A stretch of DNA of 64,000 nucleotides from Cupriavidus sp. D39. GTDB taxonomy: Bacteria > Pseudomonadota > Gammaproteobacteria > Burkholderiales > Burkholderiaceae. A model generated the notes under the pieces. The model was not told the DNA's origin and did no database searches. It was given only the letters and a program-made list of their open reading frames with translations. Below are positions 39,774 through 50,579 of the stretch, piece after piece. The stretch's first letter is position 1, and each line of letters begins with the position of its first letter. The stretch covers positions 4,092,001-4,156,000 of the forward strand of contig NZ_JAPNLE010000009.1 of assembly GCF_026627925.1 (NCBI RefSeq), in the 5' to 3' direction. Position numbers and translations under genes: made by a program.

Positions 39774-41909
39774 TCAGTGCGCCATGGCCGTGAAGTCCAG
39801 CGCGTTGGTCAGGTCGCCCATGGCCTTGCCCTTGTTGGCGAGCAGGGCGGTATCGCGTTGCTGCAGGCCCGGCAGGGTCGGCAGGACAAAGCGGCGGGTG
39901 ATGAAGCGCAGGGCCGAGGCCGTGTCGTATTGCGTGTGGTCGACAAAGCCCTTCTTCACGTACGGCGACACCAGGATCGCCGGGATGCGCGTGCCCGGGC
40001 CCCAACGGTCGCCGGTGGGCACTTGCGCGTGATCGTAGAAGCCGCCGTTCTCGTCGTAGGTGACGAGGATCAGCATGTTCTTCCACTGCGGGCTCTTTTG
40101 CAGCTGCGCGATCACGCTGGCGATATGGGCGTCGCCGTCGGTCACGTTGGCATAGCCGGGGTGCTGGTTCAGGTTGCCCTGCGGCTTGTAGAACGCGACA
40201 GCGGGCAGGTTGCCGGCGGCGGCGTCCTGCAGGAACTGGCTGTCGAAGTCCTTCAGGTGCGCGCTGCGGTTGGCGGCCTGGCTGACCGGGTCGAAGTTGG
40301 CGTAGTAGTTGAACGGCTGGTGGTGTGGCTGGAAGTTGGGCACCGTGTTGTTGTAGATGGCGGTAGGGTCCTGCGTGGCCTTGGCCCAGGCGCCGGCGTA
40401 CCAGGCCCAGCTCACGCCGCGTGCGTTCAGCAGGTCGCCGATGGTGGTCTGCGTCTGCGGCGGCAGCGTGGTTGCCTTGGTGGGATCGGCGTAGAGGCCC
40501 GTGGTATCGGTGGTGGCGGGCTTGTTGCCGCTCGGCTGGTAGTCCGGCTGCATGGTGTTGACGGCGTAGAACATGCCGCTGGCATCCTTCGGCGTCAGCG
40601 TGCTGTCGTTCTGGTACACGGCCTTGCCGGAGAGCACGGAGGTGGGATTGCCGGTGCCCGGGGTCAGGCGGACGAAGTTGCCGTTGGCGTCGACATCGAT
40701 CGCCGAGATCGAGGCCTTGGCCGGCGAGGTGGCCGCGTCGGCGTTCGGGTACTGCGGCGCGCAGGCGCAGATCAGGTACTGGTGGTTCAGGAACGAGCCG
40801 CCAAAGGCACCCATGTAGAAGTTGTCGGCCAGCACGTACTGCTTGGCGAGTTGCCACATCGCCATATTGCTGCCGTCGTAGTAGCCCATCGACAGGCCGC
40901 CGGCGTCGGAGAACGCGGTGTATTTGTCGTTCTTGCCGCCGTTGATCTGCATCTGGTTGTTATAGAAGCGATGCACGAGGTCGCGCGTGGTGACCGATTG
41001 CGAGACCACCACGCCGGTGCCGTTGACGCCGGCCGGGTTATCGATCTGGAACGGCTTGTTTGCCCAGTTGGCGGTATTGGCCTGCGGCAGCTGCACGGTT
41101 TGGCCTGCCGCGGTGAGCCCGCCCCAGGTTGGCGGCAGCACCGGCAGCGCGGAGCCGTCGAAGTCCTTCTGCGGCTCGGCGGTGCCGGTCGAGGTGGGGT
41201 TCACACCGGGAACGCCGTTGGCGCCCGGGAACAGGCCGTAGAGGTTGTCGAAGCCGCGGTTCTCGGCATAGATCACCACCACGGTCTTGATGTTGTCGAG
41301 GGCGACGCGCTTTGCCACGCCGTCGCGCAGTGCCTGGGCGATGTCGCCGCCGCCGGCGACCGAGTCCGCGATCAGGTCGATGGTCTGGTCGATCTCTGCC
41401 TGCAGGGTTGCCTTGACGGTCTTGTCGGTTTCCTTGTTGTGGTCGGCCAGCAGCTTGTCCGCCGTCACGCCGATGCGGGTGGCCAGGCGTGCCTTGGCCG
41501 CGTTGAGGTCGCCGCCGTTGGACTCCATGATCGCGACCAGCTCGGTCGTGATGGCGCTGATCACGCCGTTGGCGCTGGCCGGTGCGCGGAACACCAGCGG
41601 GCGCGTCACGGCCGCGTGGCCGCCGGCGTCATCGTTGCGGAAGGCGTCGCTGCCGATCTCGGCGGCGATCGCGCCCTGGCCGGTCAGCGTAAAGGCGCCG
41701 TTCTTGTCGGTGTAGGTGCTGGTCTCGGTGCTATCGCACTTGCCATTGCTGTTGGCATCAATGCAGACCTTGGCGTGCTCGAAGTAGCTGCCGGTCACCA
41801 CGCCCGAGGTGGTGACGGCGCTCCCGCTGCCGGAGTCGCTGCCGCCACAGGCGGCCATGGCAGCGGCGGCCACCGCTGCAAGGGGATAAAGTCTCAAGGC
41901 TCGGCGCAT
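39774..41909 (-). CDS. Phosphoesterase-family lipoprotein (AcpA/phospholipase C-like)
   Basis: A 711-residue exported enzyme. The signal peptide ends AMAACGGS, so Cys21 is a likely lipid anchor. Residues about 30-230 form a Thr/Ser-rich and helical N-terminal region (GSYFEHAKVCIDANSNGKCD is a calcium-site-like repeat). The catalytic phosphoesterase domain follows (VVVIYAENRGFDNLYGLFPG, GSFLNHQYLICACAPQYPN, LILVTYDENGGFYDH, PAILVSPYVKKGFVDHTQYD). The family includes acid phosphatase AcpA and phospholipase C. ATG 41909 is preceded by AGGAAA. It is divergent from a di-heme peroxidase lipoprotein; phosphate scavenging is plausible. Confidence 0.85.
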   Translation of the reverse strand: MRRALRLYPLAAVAAAAMAACGGSDSGSGSAVTTSGVVTGSYFEHAKVCIDANSNGKCDSTETSTYTDKNGAFTLTGQGAIAAEIGSDAFRNDDAGGHAAVTRPLVFRAPASANGVISAITTELVAIMESNGGDLNAAKARLATRIGVTADKLLADHNKETDKTVKATLQAEIDQTIDLIADSVAGGGDIAQALRDGVAKRVALDNIKTVVVIYAENRGFDNLYGLFPGANGVPGVNPTSTGTAEPQKDFDGSALPVLPPTWGGLTAAGQTVQLPQANTANWANKPFQIDNPAGVNGTGVVVSQSVTTRDLVHRFYNNQMQINGGKNDKYTAFSDAGGLSMGYYDGSNMAMWQLAKQYVLADNFYMGAFGGSFLNHQYLICACAPQYPNADAATSPAKASISAIDVDANGNFVRLTPGTGNPTSVLSGKAVYQNDSTLTPKDASGMFYAVNTMQPDYQPSGNKPATTDTTGLYADPTKATTLPPQTQTTIGDLLNARGVSWAWYAGAWAKATQDPTAIYNNTVPNFQPHHQPFNYYANFDPVSQAANRSAHLKDFDSQFLQDAAAGNLPAVAFYKPQGNLNQHPGYANVTDGDAHIASVIAQLQKSPQWKNMLILVTYDENGGFYDHAQVPTGDRWGPGTRIPAILVSPYVKKGFVDHTQYDTASALRFITRRFVLPTLPGLQQRDTALLANKGKAMGDLTNALDFTAMAH

Positions 41910-42137
41910 GGAGTTTCCTGTTTCGTTATTTGCGAGGCGGTTTTTCTTGTACAGCCGCGCGATTTTCGCGCTGCTCCATGTCAGATTGATGATGGCGCGG
42001 GGACGAAAGGAAGACATCCGGCCATGGATGACACGCCGTTGTCATGCATGCGTGCTAGCTTGGCGGCCCGTTTCCTGAATCTCCTGTGCCTGGGCTGGCG
42101 TAGCCATCCCGCCCTCGCCATTCACTTCGCCGCACAG

Positions 42138-43490
42138 ATGCCACTGCGCTCCGTCCTGCCGCCAGTTCCTTCCCCGATCCCCCGTCTTGCCACCGGAGCC
42201 CTGCTGCTGGCTTTCGCGCTGGCTTTGGCGGGCTGTGACAAGTCCGGCCAGGAGGGAGCGGCAGTGGCTGCGGCACCGGCATCCGCGCCGGCTGCCAGCC
42301 AGGCCGCCGCGCCCGCGCGGCCGGCCTACGCCGATGCGTTCTACAACATGATGGCAACGCGCCGGCCCTCGGTGCCGGCGATGGCCGCGCTTGGCAAGGC
42401 GTTGTTTTTCGATCCCGCCTTGTCGGCGTCTGGCCGGCTAGCGTGCGCGAGCTGCCACAGCCCGGCACACGCTTATGGGCCGGCCAACGATCTCTCGGTG
42501 CAACTGGGCGGCCGCGACATGCTGCGCACCAGCGCGCGCGCGGCACCGTCGCTGCGCTATGTGCAGAACGTGCCGCCGTTCTCCGAGCACTTCCACGAGA
42601 ACGACGGCAACGACAGCGAAGACCAGGGCCCCACCGGTGGCCACAACTGGGACGGGCGGGCGTCGTCCACGCACGAGCAGGCCAGTATTCCGCTGCTGTC
42701 GCCGCATGAGATGGCGAACGCGGACGCGGCGACGGTGGCCGCCAGGCTGCGCGCCGGCAAGCACGCGCAAACGTTGCGCGAGGTGTTTGGCGCCGACATC
42801 CTGGAGCGCGACGAGGTAGCCTTCCAGGCCGCGCTGATGGCGCTCGAGGTGTTCCAGGAAACGCCGTCCGAGTTCTATCCCTACAGCAGCAAGTACGATG
42901 CGTTCCTGCGGCGGCAGGTCAAGCTGAGCGAGCAGGAAGCGCGCGGCCTGCGCCTGTTCAACGACCCTGCCAAGGGCAACTGCGCGGCCTGCCACCCGAG
43001 CGCGATCAGCGCCGACGGCGTGTTCCCGGCCTTCAGCGACTTTGGTTTTATCGCGCTGGGCGTACCGCGCAACCGCAAGCTGGCGGTCAATGCCGATCCG
43101 GCCTTCTTCGACATGGGCCTGTGCGGGCCGGACCGTCCCGACCTGAAGGAGCGGGCCGAGTACTGTGGCTTGTTCCGCACTCCCGGGCTGCGCAACGTGG
43201 CGCAACGCAAGACCTTCTTCCACAATGGCGCCTTTCATTCGCTCGAGGAGGTGTTGCGCTTCTACGTGCAACGGGACAGCAATCCCGGCAAGTGGTACCC
43301 GCGCAAGGCCGACGGCAGCATCGACAAGTTCGACGACCTGCCGGCGCGGTATCGTGACAACGTCAATATGGAACCCCTGTTCGGCGGCGCGCCCGGCAGC
43401 AAGCCGGCCCTGTCGGAGGCGGAGATCCGCGACGTCATCGTGTTCCTGAAGACCCTCAACGACGGCTACCGGATTCCGGCGGCGCACTGA
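42138..43490 (+). CDS. Di-heme cytochrome c peroxidase (CcpA/MauG family) lipoprotein
   Basis: A 450-residue periplasmic di-heme protein. The signal peptide ends in lipobox LAGC (Cys33), then an Ala-rich linker. The two heme-binding motifs are CASCH at about 103-107 and CAACH near 281-285, with FHENDGNDSEDQGPTGGHNW and FHNGAFHSLEEVLRFY typical of the MauG/CcpA group. It reduces H2O2 with cytochrome c electrons or acts as a MauG-like oxidase. I chose the ATG at 42138; longer starts at 42024 or 42051 would bury the signal peptide. It stands divergent from the phosphoesterase. Confidence 0.88.
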   Translation: MPLRSVLPPVPSPIPRLATGALLLAFALALAGCDKSGQEGAAVAAAPASAPAASQAAAPARPAYADAFYNMMATRRPSVPAMAALGKALFFDPALSASGRLACASCHSPAHAYGPANDLSVQLGGRDMLRTSARAAPSLRYVQNVPPFSEHFHENDGNDSEDQGPTGGHNWDGRASSTHEQASIPLLSPHEMANADAATVAARLRAGKHAQTLREVFGADILERDEVAFQAALMALEVFQETPSEFYPYSSKYDAFLRRQVKLSEQEARGLRLFNDPAKGNCAACHPSAISADGVFPAFSDFGFIALGVPRNRKLAVNADPAFFDMGLCGPDRPDLKERAEYCGLFRTPGLRNVAQRKTFFHNGAFHSLEEVLRFYVQRDSNPGKWYPRKADGSIDKFDDLPARYRDNVNMEPLFGGAPGSKPALSEAEIRDVIVFLKTLNDGYRIPAAH

Positions 43491-43625
43491 GCGTTCTGAA
43501 CGGGAATGGCGCGCCCGGCTTTGCTCGGCGCGGGCAGCGCGGGGTGGCGCGACGGCCCCCGGCCTTGCCCGGCATGCGCCGCAAGCTACGCCGGGCCTTT
43601 CCTTTTCCGGATCCGTCCCCATTTC

Positions 43626-43649
43626 CTCCTGACAGCGTACTGTCAGGAG
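43626..43649. promoter_or_regulatory. Perfect palindrome in the region upstream of the large uvrA
   Basis: CTCCTGACAG and CTGTCAGGAG (10-bp arms, 4-bp spacer), 198 bp before the large UvrA start. It could be an operator or a terminator-like hairpin after the peroxidase gene, but has no T-run. The rest of the 43491-43847 gap shows no gene. Confidence 0.45.
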
Positions 43650-43847
43650 ATGTCAGCGCCACACTTCGTCGCGCGGCACGCTGCCGTCCTTCGGGATAGG
43701 ATAGCGGCCTGACCGTATCCATACCGCGACTTGCGGCGGCTTTTCACCGCGCTCCCGGCGCCCTGTGCCCAGCCCGCCCGCCCCGCAAGCCGCACGCCGC
43801 ACGCAAGCAACCAGCTAGCCACTCGCAAGCCAAAAAGGACGCATCCC

Positions 43848-46800
43848 ATGTCATCCGGTGTCATCCGTATCCGCGGAGCCCGTCAGCACAATCTCAAGAA
43901 TCTCGACCTCGACCTGCACACCGGCGAAATGACCGTGGTGACCGGGCCGTCGGGCTCGGGCAAGTCGAGCCTGGTGTTCGATACGCTCTACGCCGAAGGG
44001 CAGCGGCGCTATGTCGAGACCTTCAGCGCCTACGCGCGCCAGTTCCTGGACCGCATGGACCGGCCGCAGGTGGACCGGGTGGACGGCGTGCCGCCGGCCA
44101 TCGCCATCGACCAGACCAACCCGGTGCGCAGCTCGCGCTCCACGGTCGGCACGATGACGGAACTCAACGATCACCTGAAGCTGCTGTACGCGCGCGCCGC
44201 CGAACTGTTCGATCGCCAGACCGCGCAGCCCGTGCGGCATGACTCGCCGGAGACCATCTACGCGGAGCTGCAGGCACGTGCCGCGGACGCCGATCCGCGC
44301 CTGGTGATCACCTTCCCGGTGGAGCTGCCGGAATCCACCACCGAGGCCGAGATCGAGCAGTGGCTGTCGGTCAGCGGCTACACGCGGGTGCAGGCGCAGC
44401 GCGTGGTGGCGTCGCCCACCGGGCCGCGCAAGGTGCTCGACGTGGTGGCCGATCGCTTCCGCCTGGGCAATACAGAGAAGGTGCGGGCCCTGGAAGCCAT
44501 CGAGGCCTCGCTCAAGCGCGGCAGCGGCCGGGTCAACGTCTACGTGCTCAATACGACGGACGAAGCCGCGGAACCGCAGGTGTGGCGCTTCTCCACCGGC
44601 CTGCACAGCCCTGAGAGCGATATCCGCTACGCCGATCCGCAGCCCGCGCTGTTCTCGTTCAACTCCGCCTACGGCGCCTGCGAGACCTGCCGCGGCTTCG
44701 GCCGCGTGATCGGCGTCGACCTCGGCCTGGTGATCCCGGACGAGCGCAAGACGCTGCGCGGCGGCGCCATCAAGCCGATGCAGACGCCGGCCTGGAAGGA
44801 ATGCCAGGACGACCTGATGCGCTACGCCGCCAAGGCGGGCATCCCGCGCGACGTGACGTGGTCCAGCCTCACCCCGGCCGAGCGCGCCTGGGTCATCGAC
44901 GGCTCGCCGGACTGGAACGGCAAGTGGAATACGCACTGGTACGGCGTCAAGCGCTTCTTCGACTACCTGGAGTCGAAGGCGTACAAGATGCACATCCGCG
45001 TGCTGCTGTCCAAGTACCGCAGCTATACGCCGTGCGAGACCTGCGGCGGCGCGCGGCTGAAGACCGAAGCGCTGTTGTGGCGCCTGGGCAGCAAGCCGGG
45101 TGCGGACGCCGTGTGCGCGCCCGGGAAGCGCTTCCTGCCGCGCGGTGTCGATTGGGACCGCACTCAACTAGAGGCGCTGCCGGGCCTCACCGTGCACGAC
45201 CTGATGCTGATGCCCATCGAGCGCATCCGCAAGTTCTTCGACGACCTCACGCTGCCGAGCCTGATGCTCGACGACGCGCTCAAGCTGCTGCTGGCCGAAG
45301 TGCGCACTCGCCTGAAATACTTGTGCGACGTGGGCCTGGGCTACCTCACGCTGGACCGCCAGAGCCGCACGCTGTCCGGCGGGGAGGTGCAGCGCATCAA
45401 CCTGACCACGGCGTTGGGTACCTCGCTGGTGAAGACGCTGTTCGTGCTCGACGAGCCCAGCATCGGCCTGCACCCGCGCGACCTGAACCGCATCGTCGAG
45501 GCCATGCATCGCCTGCGCGATGCCGGCAACACGCTGGTGGTGGTCGAGCACGATCCTTCGGTGATGCTCGCGGCTGACCGGCTCATCGACATGGGCCCCG
45601 GCCCGGGCGAGCGCGGCGGCAACATCATCTTCGACGGCACGCCTGCCGATATCCGTAGCTCGGGCACGCTCACCGGTGAGTACCTTGCCGGGCACCGCCA
45701 GGTGACCGATCTCTCTCGCTGGCAACCGCGCGCGGTGGACGCCAACACGCCGCGCATCGTGCTGGAAGGCGCGACCGAGCACAACCTGCGAGACGTCACG
45801 GTGGAGATCCCGCTGCAGCGCCTGGTGTGCGTGACCGGCGTCTCCGGCTCGGGCAAGTCCACCTTGCTGCAGGACGTGCTGTATCCCGCCATGGCGCGCC
45901 AGTTCGGCAAGTCCACGGATGCGCCCGGCGCTTTCCGCAGCCTGACCGGCGCGGAACAGGTGGCGGATGTGGTCTTCGTCGACCAGTCGCCCATCGGCAA
46001 GACCGCGCGCTCCAACCCTGCCAGCTACGTAGGCGCCTTCGACGAGATCCGCAAGCTGTTCGCCAAGGCGCCCATGGCGCTGCAGCGTAGCTATACCGCG
46101 GGCATGTTCAGCTTCAACTCGGGCGACGGGCGCTGCCCCACCTGCGGCGGCTCGGGCTTCGAGCACGTCGAGATGCAGTTCCTCTCCGACGTCTACCTGC
46201 GCTGCCCGGATTGCGATGGCCGGCGCTACCGCGCGGAAATCCTCGAGGTGAAGATCGAGCGCGCATTGCCGGGCCAGCCGCCGCGCGCGCTCAGCGTGGC
46301 CGATGTGCTTGAGCTGACAGTGAGCGAGGCCGTGGCGCATTTTGCTGGCGACGCAGCCGTGCTGCGCGTGCTGCAGCCGATCGTCGACGTGGGCCTGGAA
46401 TATGTGAAGCTGGGCCAGCCGGTGCCGACACTGTCCGGCGGCGAAGCGCAGCGGCTGAAGCTGGCCGGCTACCTCGCCGAGACCGCGCAGGCGAGCACTG
46501 TACGCGTCAAGCCGATGCCGTACGAATGCAAGCTGTTCATGTTCGACGAGCCCACCACGGGGCTGCACTTCGACGATATCGCCAAGCTGATGCGCGCCTT
46601 CGGCAAGCTGCTGGATGGCAGCCATTCGCTCATCGTGATCGAGCACAACCTCGACGTGGTGCGCGCTGCCGACTGGATCATCGACCTAGGCCCCGAAGGC
46701 GGCGACGCCGGCGGTGAAGTGCTGTGCGTGGGCACGCCGGAAGATGTCAAGCGCTGTGCGCACTCGCATACCGGCAAGGCCCTGCTGCAGTACGACCGCG

Positions 46801-49739
46801 CCGTGGGCCACGCTTTCGTCGCGGAAGATGCGGGCGTGCCGCTGCAGGCCGCCTTGCGCGCCGCCCGCGCGCGCCGCGCCATCGAGGGCGAGGACGTGGT
46901 GCGCATCGTCAACGCGCACGAGCACAACCTGAAGGCGCTCAACGTCGATATCCCGCATGGCAAGTTCAACGTCATCACCGGCGTGTCCGGCTCGGGCAAG
47001 TCCACGCTGGCTTTCGACATCCTGTTCCATGAAGGGCAGCGCCGCTATCTCGAATCCCTCAATGCCTACGCGCGCTCCATCGTGCAGCCCGCCGGGCGCC
47101 CGGAGGTGGATGCGGTGTATGGCATTCCGCCCACGGTGGCCATCGAGCAGCGCCTGTCGCGCGGCGGCCGCAAGAGTACGGTGGCGACCACCTCCGAGGT
47201 CTGGCACTTCCTGCGGCTGATGTATGTGAAGCTGGGCATCCAGCACTGCATCCATGACGGAACGCCGGTCACTTCGCAAAGCCCGGAGTCGATCGCCGCG
47301 CAGTTGCTGCGCGACTACAAGGGCCAGCATGTGGGCCTGTTGGCGCCGCTGGTGGTCAACCGCAAGGGCGTCTACACGGACCTGGCCAAATGGGCCAAGG
47401 CGCGCGGCAACACGCACCTGCGCGTGGACGGTGAATTCCTGCCGGTGGACCCGTGGCCGCGCCTGGACCGTTTCCGCGAGCACACCATCGAGTTGCCGGT
47501 CGGCGACATCAACGTATCGGCGGACAACGAAGCCGCATTGCGCGCGATGCTCGGGCAGGCACTGGAAGCCGGCAAGGGCGTGATGCACCTGCTGGCCCCG
47601 CTCGATGGCCTGCAGCATGCGATGGGCAACGGCGGCACCGCCCGCGTCGGCAGCACCACCGTGTTCTCGACCAAGCGCGCCTGCCCGGTGTGCAGCACCA
47701 GCTATCCGGAACTGGATCCGCGCCTGTTCTCCTACAACAGCAAGCACGGCTGGTGCACCAGCTGCGTGGGCACTGGCCTGACCCTCACCCGTGAGCAGCG
47801 CGCCGTCTACGACGATACCGTGATGGCCGACGACAACCGCGGGCGCGAGCAGACCCTGCCCTCGGAGCAGCAAGAGCCCGATGACGTGGCCGATACGCCG
47901 TGCGCGGACTGCGGCGGCACACGGCTGAACCCGGTGGCGCGCGCGGTCACCTTCGACGCGCACCCCATCGTGGAAGTGGCGCAGTGGACGGTGTCCGACA
48001 CGCACCGCTGGGTGCAGGGCCTGCACCTGGCCGGCCGTGAAGGCGAGATCGCGCGCGACGTGGTGAGCGAGATCCGCAGCCGCCTGCAGTTCCTTGAGGA
48101 AGTCGGCCTGGGCTACCTGAGCCTGGACCGCGCCGCGCCCAGCCTGTCCGGCGGCGAGGCGCAGCGCATCCGCCTGGCCGCGCAGCTCGGCAGCAACCTG
48201 CAGGGCGTGTGCTATGTGCTGGACGAGCCCACCATCGGCCTGCATCCGCGCGACAACCAGATCCTGCTCGACGCCCTGCGCAAGCTCGGCGAGAAGGGCA
48301 ACACGCTGGTGGTGGTGGAGCACGATGAAGACACCATCCGCCGCGCCGACCACATCATCGACATCGGGCCCGGCGCCGGCAAGCGCGGCGGCACGCTGGT
48401 GGCGCAAGGCGGCGTGGCGGCATTGTCGGCCAGCCCCGATTCGCTCACCGGCCAGTTCCTTGCGCAACCCATCCTGCATCCGCTGCAGCCGCGCCGCGTG
48501 GTCAAGCCGGAGGGCAAGAACAGCGAGGCCGTGCCCGAGCGCTGGCTGACCGTGCATAACGCCACGAAGCACAACCTGCGCAACGTCACCGCCAGCATTC
48601 CGCTGGCGCGGCTGGTCGCCATCACGGGCGTCAGCGGCTCTGGCAAGTCCACGCTGGCGCGCGACGTGCTGATGGCCAACCTGCTCGACGCGGTGGGCCG
48701 CTCGGTGATGTCCTCGCCGGCCACGCGCCGCGCGCGCAAGGCCGCCGGCAGCGAAGCGCCCGCGCGCTCGCAGGCCACCGCGCGCGCCGAGCCGCGCCGC
48801 AAGCTGGAGGTCACGCACAACTGGCAGGGCTGCGAGTCCATCACCGGCTATGAAAGCATCGACCGCGTGCTGGAGGTCGACCAGACCCCGATCGGCAAGA
48901 CGCCGCGCTCCTGCCCGGCCACGTATATCGGCGTGTGGGACACCATCCGCAAGCTGTTCGCGCAGACGCTGGAGGCCAAGGCGCGCGGCTATTCCGCCTC
49001 GCGCTTTTCCTTCAACACCGGCGACGGGCGCTGCCCGGCCTGCGAGGGGCAGGGCGTGCGCACCATCGGCATGAGCTTCCTGCCGGACGTGAAGGTGCAT
49101 TGCGATGTCTGCCACGGCCAGCGCTTCAATCCGGAAACGCTGGCGGTCACCTGGCGCGGCAAGAATATCGGCGACGTGCTGACGATGGAGATCGACGAGG
49201 CGGTGGAGTTCTTCTCCGCCATGTCCAATATCGCGCACCCGCTGCAGCTGATGAAGGACGTGGGCCTGGGCTACCTGACGCTGGGCCAGCCCTCGCCCAC
49301 GCTGTCCGGCGGCGAGGCGCAGCGCATCAAGCTGGTGACCGAGCTGTCCAAGGTGCGCGACGACATCACCCGCCGTGGGCAGCAGGCGCCGCACACGCTG
49401 TACGTGCTGGATGAGCCTACCGTGGGCCTGCACATGGCCGACGTGGCCAAGCTGATCCGCGTGCTGCACCGGCTGGCCGACGGCGGGCACAGCGTGGTGG
49501 TGATCGAGCACGACCTCGATGTGATCGCCGAGGCCGACTGGATCCTCGACCTGGGCCCGGAAGGCGGCGTGGCGGGCGGCGGGATCGTGGCCGCCACCGA
49601 CCCCGAGGGGCTGGTGCGCGTGCGGGCCAGCCACACCGGCGCGGCGCTGGCGTCGGTGCTGGCGCGCGGCAAGGAGCAGGGCAAGGAGGCGGCCGAGAGT
49701 GGCAACGGCGGCAGGCGCCGCCTCGCGGCGGCGCAGTAA
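43848..49739 (+). CDS. uvrA: Giant tandem UvrA with four ABC ATPase cassettes
   Basis: A 1963-residue protein, twice the normal UvrA. Four Walker A motifs (GPSGSGKSS near 34; GVSGSGKST near 663, 1044 and 1593) and four LSGGE signatures (near 508, 861, 1433, 1818), each followed by DEP-x-x-GLH. The zinc modules are present in both halves: [17 protein letters not shown] and CPTCGGSG ... CPDCDG first; [13 protein letters not shown] ... [17 protein letters not shown] and CPACEGQG ... [10 protein letters not shown] second. So it is a covalent UvrA dimer with all motifs intact. It probably serves DNA damage recognition or drug resistance; separate from the canonical uvrA at 10.4-13.2 kb. Start ATG 43848 ([16 protein letters not shown]). 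Confidence 0.95.
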   Translation: MSSGVIRIRGARQHNLKNLDLDLHTGEMTVVTGPSGSGKSSLVFDTLYAEGQRRYVETFSAYARQFLDRMDRPQVDRVDGVPPAIAIDQTNPVRSSRSTVGTMTELNDHLKLLYARAAELFDRQTAQPVRHDSPETIYAELQARAADADPRLVITFPVELPESTTEAEIEQWLSVSGYTRVQAQRVVASPTGPRKVLDVVADRFRLGNTEKVRALEAIEASLKRGSGRVNVYVLNTTDEAAEPQVWRFSTGLHSPESDIRYADPQPALFSFNSAYGACETCRGFGRVIGVDLGLVIPDERKTLRGGAIKPMQTPAWKECQDDLMRYAAKAGIPRDVTWSSLTPAERAWVIDGSPDWNGKWNTHWYGVKRFFDYLESKAYKMHIRVLLSKYRSYTPCETCGGARLKTEALLWRLGSKPGADAVCAPGKRFLPRGVDWDRTQLEALPGLTVHDLMLMPIERIRKFFDDLTLPSLMLDDALKLLLAEVRTRLKYLCDVGLGYLTLDRQSRTLSGGEVQRINLTTALGTSLVKTLFVLDEPSIGLHPRDLNRIVEAMHRLRDAGNTLVVVEHDPSVMLAADRLIDMGPGPGERGGNIIFDGTPADIRSSGTLTGEYLAGHRQVTDLSRWQPRAVDANTPRIVLEGATEHNLRDVTVEIPLQRLVCVTGVSGSGKSTLLQDVLYPAMARQFGKSTDAPGAFRSLTGAEQVADVVFVDQSPIGKTARSNPASYVGAFDEIRKLFAKAPMALQRSYTAGMFSFNSGDGRCPTCGGSGFEHVEMQFLSDVYLRCPDCDGRRYRAEILEVKIERALPGQPPRALSVADVLELTVSEAVAHFAGDAAVLRVLQPIVDVGLEYVKLGQPVPTLSGGEAQRLKLAGYLAETAQASTVRVKPMPYECKLFMFDEPTTGLHFDDIAKLMRAFGKLLDGSHSLIVIEHNLDVVRAADWIIDLGPEGGDAGGEVLCVGTPEDVKRCAHSHTGKALLQYDRAVGHAFVAEDAGVPLQAALRAARARRAIEGEDVVRIVNAHEHNLKALNVDIPHGKFNVITGVSGSGKSTLAFDILFHEGQRRYLESLNAYARSIVQPAGRPEVDAVYGIPPTVAIEQRLSRGGRKSTVATTSEVWHFLRLMYVKLGIQHCIHDGTPVTSQSPESIAAQLLRDYKGQHVGLLAPLVVNRKGVYTDLAKWAKARGNTHLRVDGEFLPVDPWPRLDRFREHTIELPVGDINVSADNEAALRAMLGQALEAGKGVMHLLAPLDGLQHAMGNGGTARVGSTTVFSTKRACPVCSTSYPELDPRLFSYNSKHGWCTSCVGTGLTLTREQRAVYDDTVMADDNRGREQTLPSEQQEPDDVADTPCADCGGTRLNPVARAVTFDAHPIVEVAQWTVSDTHRWVQGLHLAGREGEIARDVVSEIRSRLQFLEEVGLGYLSLDRAAPSLSGGEAQRIRLAAQLGSNLQGVCYVLDEPTIGLHPRDNQILLDALRKLGEKGNTLVVVEHDEDTIRRADHIIDIGPGAGKRGGTLVAQGGVAALSASPDSLTGQFLAQPILHPLQPRRVVKPEGKNSEAVPERWLTVHNATKHNLRNVTASIPLARLVAITGVSGSGKSTLARDVLMANLLDAVGRSVMSSPATRRARKAAGSEAPARSQATARAEPRRKLEVTHNWQGCESITGYESIDRVLEVDQTPIGKTPRSCPATYIGVWDTIRKLFAQTLEAKARGYSASRFSFNTGDGRCPACEGQGVRTIGMSFLPDVKVHCDVCHGQRFNPETLAVTWRGKNIGDVLTMEIDEAVEFFSAMSNIAHPLQLMKDVGLGYLTLGQPSPTLSGGEAQRIKLVTELSKVRDDITRRGQQAPHTLYVLDEPTVGLHMADVAKLIRVLHRLADGGHSVVVIEHDLDVIAEADWILDLGPEGGVAGGGIVAATDPEGLVRVRASHTGAALASVLARGKEQGKEAAESGNGGRRRLAAAQ

Positions 49740-49914
49740 AGCCGCCGCGGCGGCCTCGCCACCCTCCCGGAAGGCGAGGCTGCAGGCCGTTTTCACCTGG
49801 CGGCCCCGGTAGCTGACACAATGACGGATTCAGCAACTGGCGGCCGCCGCCGGTCCAGCCGTGCGCCGCAGAGGTGGCGGCCGGGCGGGCCATGCGTAGC
49901 CGCCGCATGACAGC

Positions 49915-50235
49915 GTGACAGCAAAACCCCTTTTCTCCCTCCTCTCCATCGTGACGGCGCTATGGCTCGCCCTGGCCAGCACGTCCGTGCCGGCGGCGGC
50001 CGCTGGCGCATCGGACGCCAGCGGCGCACGCGCGCCTGCCAAGGCGGGCAAGCGTGCGGCCTCCGCGCCGACGCCAACATCCCGGGCTGCCCAGCAAGCC
50101 GCTGCCTTGCCGCAAATCAACCACGACCAATACGCACTGCGGCCCGAACGCGACGTGCAGCCGCGCAGCAGCTTCGGTCTGCGGATGAAGCCCGGCTGGC
50201 AGCCGCAGGACGATTCCGCCGGTCCCGGGCGTTAG
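49915..50235 (+). CDS. Small exported protein of unknown function
   Basis: A 106-residue frame from GTG 49915. Signal peptide (LLSIVTALWLALASTSVPA, about 8-28), Ala/Pro/Lys-rich low-complexity middle and a more ordered end (NHDQYALRPERDVQPRSSFG, then LRMKPGWQP). It is probably periplasmic. No family recognised. It lies between the tandem UvrA and the aminotransferase on the same strand. Confidence 0.5.
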   Translation: MTAKPLFSLLSIVTALWLALASTSVPAAAAGASDASGARAPAKAGKRAASAPTPTSRAAQQAAALPQINHDQYALRPERDVQPRSSFGLRMKPGWQPQDDSAGPGR

Positions 50236-50250
50236 CAACCCGGGGTTGCC

Positions 50251-50434
50251 TCAACGCGCGCCCGCGGCGCGCAGCAAAGCACTGACGGACTGGTAGCCGC
50301 GGCGTTGCGCCATTGGAGAGCAGGATGGCTTCGAGCAACGCGGTACGGCCTTCGGCGTCGCGCGCTTCCAGCACATCCAGCAGGTCATCCGCACGCACGG
50401 CTTGCGCGGCTTCTGCAACCCTGAGGCCTGTCAT
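50251..50434 (-). pseudogene. Possible ankyrin-repeat-like small gene or remnant, frame broken
   Basis: Reading leftward from ATG 50434: MTGLRVAEAAQAVRADDLLD, then a segment with EARDAEGRTALLEAILLSN. After removal of one G near 50310 it continues AQRRGYQSVSALLRAAGAR and stops at 50251, about 60 residues. The GRTALLEA ... LLRAAGA pattern resembles one ankyrin repeat. It could be a small functional protein with a sequence error or the tail of a decayed gene; its product role is unknown. Confidence 0.35.
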
Positions 50435-50579
50435 GCCGCAAGGCAGAAATTTCCGCAGCGCAGTGCAGCACGGGCGGCCGCCATGCTGCCGGGCATACCG
50501 GCGGGAGTGCCTTTGCGGTACGCTCTATGGATTCCGCAGTCCGACCCGCAGTCCGACCCTTACACCGCAAGGAGCTCAG

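Noticed and set aside
39735..42137. Open plus-strand stretch joined in frame to the di-heme peroxidase
   Set aside because: It lies antisense to the phosphoesterase gene. The peroxidase begins at its own signal peptide near 42138, so this is a fortuitous extension.
46686..49796. Long minus-strand frame of about 1036 codons opposite the tandem UvrA
   Set aside because: Antisense shadow of the conserved UvrA halves; low-complexity composition and no recognisable motif.
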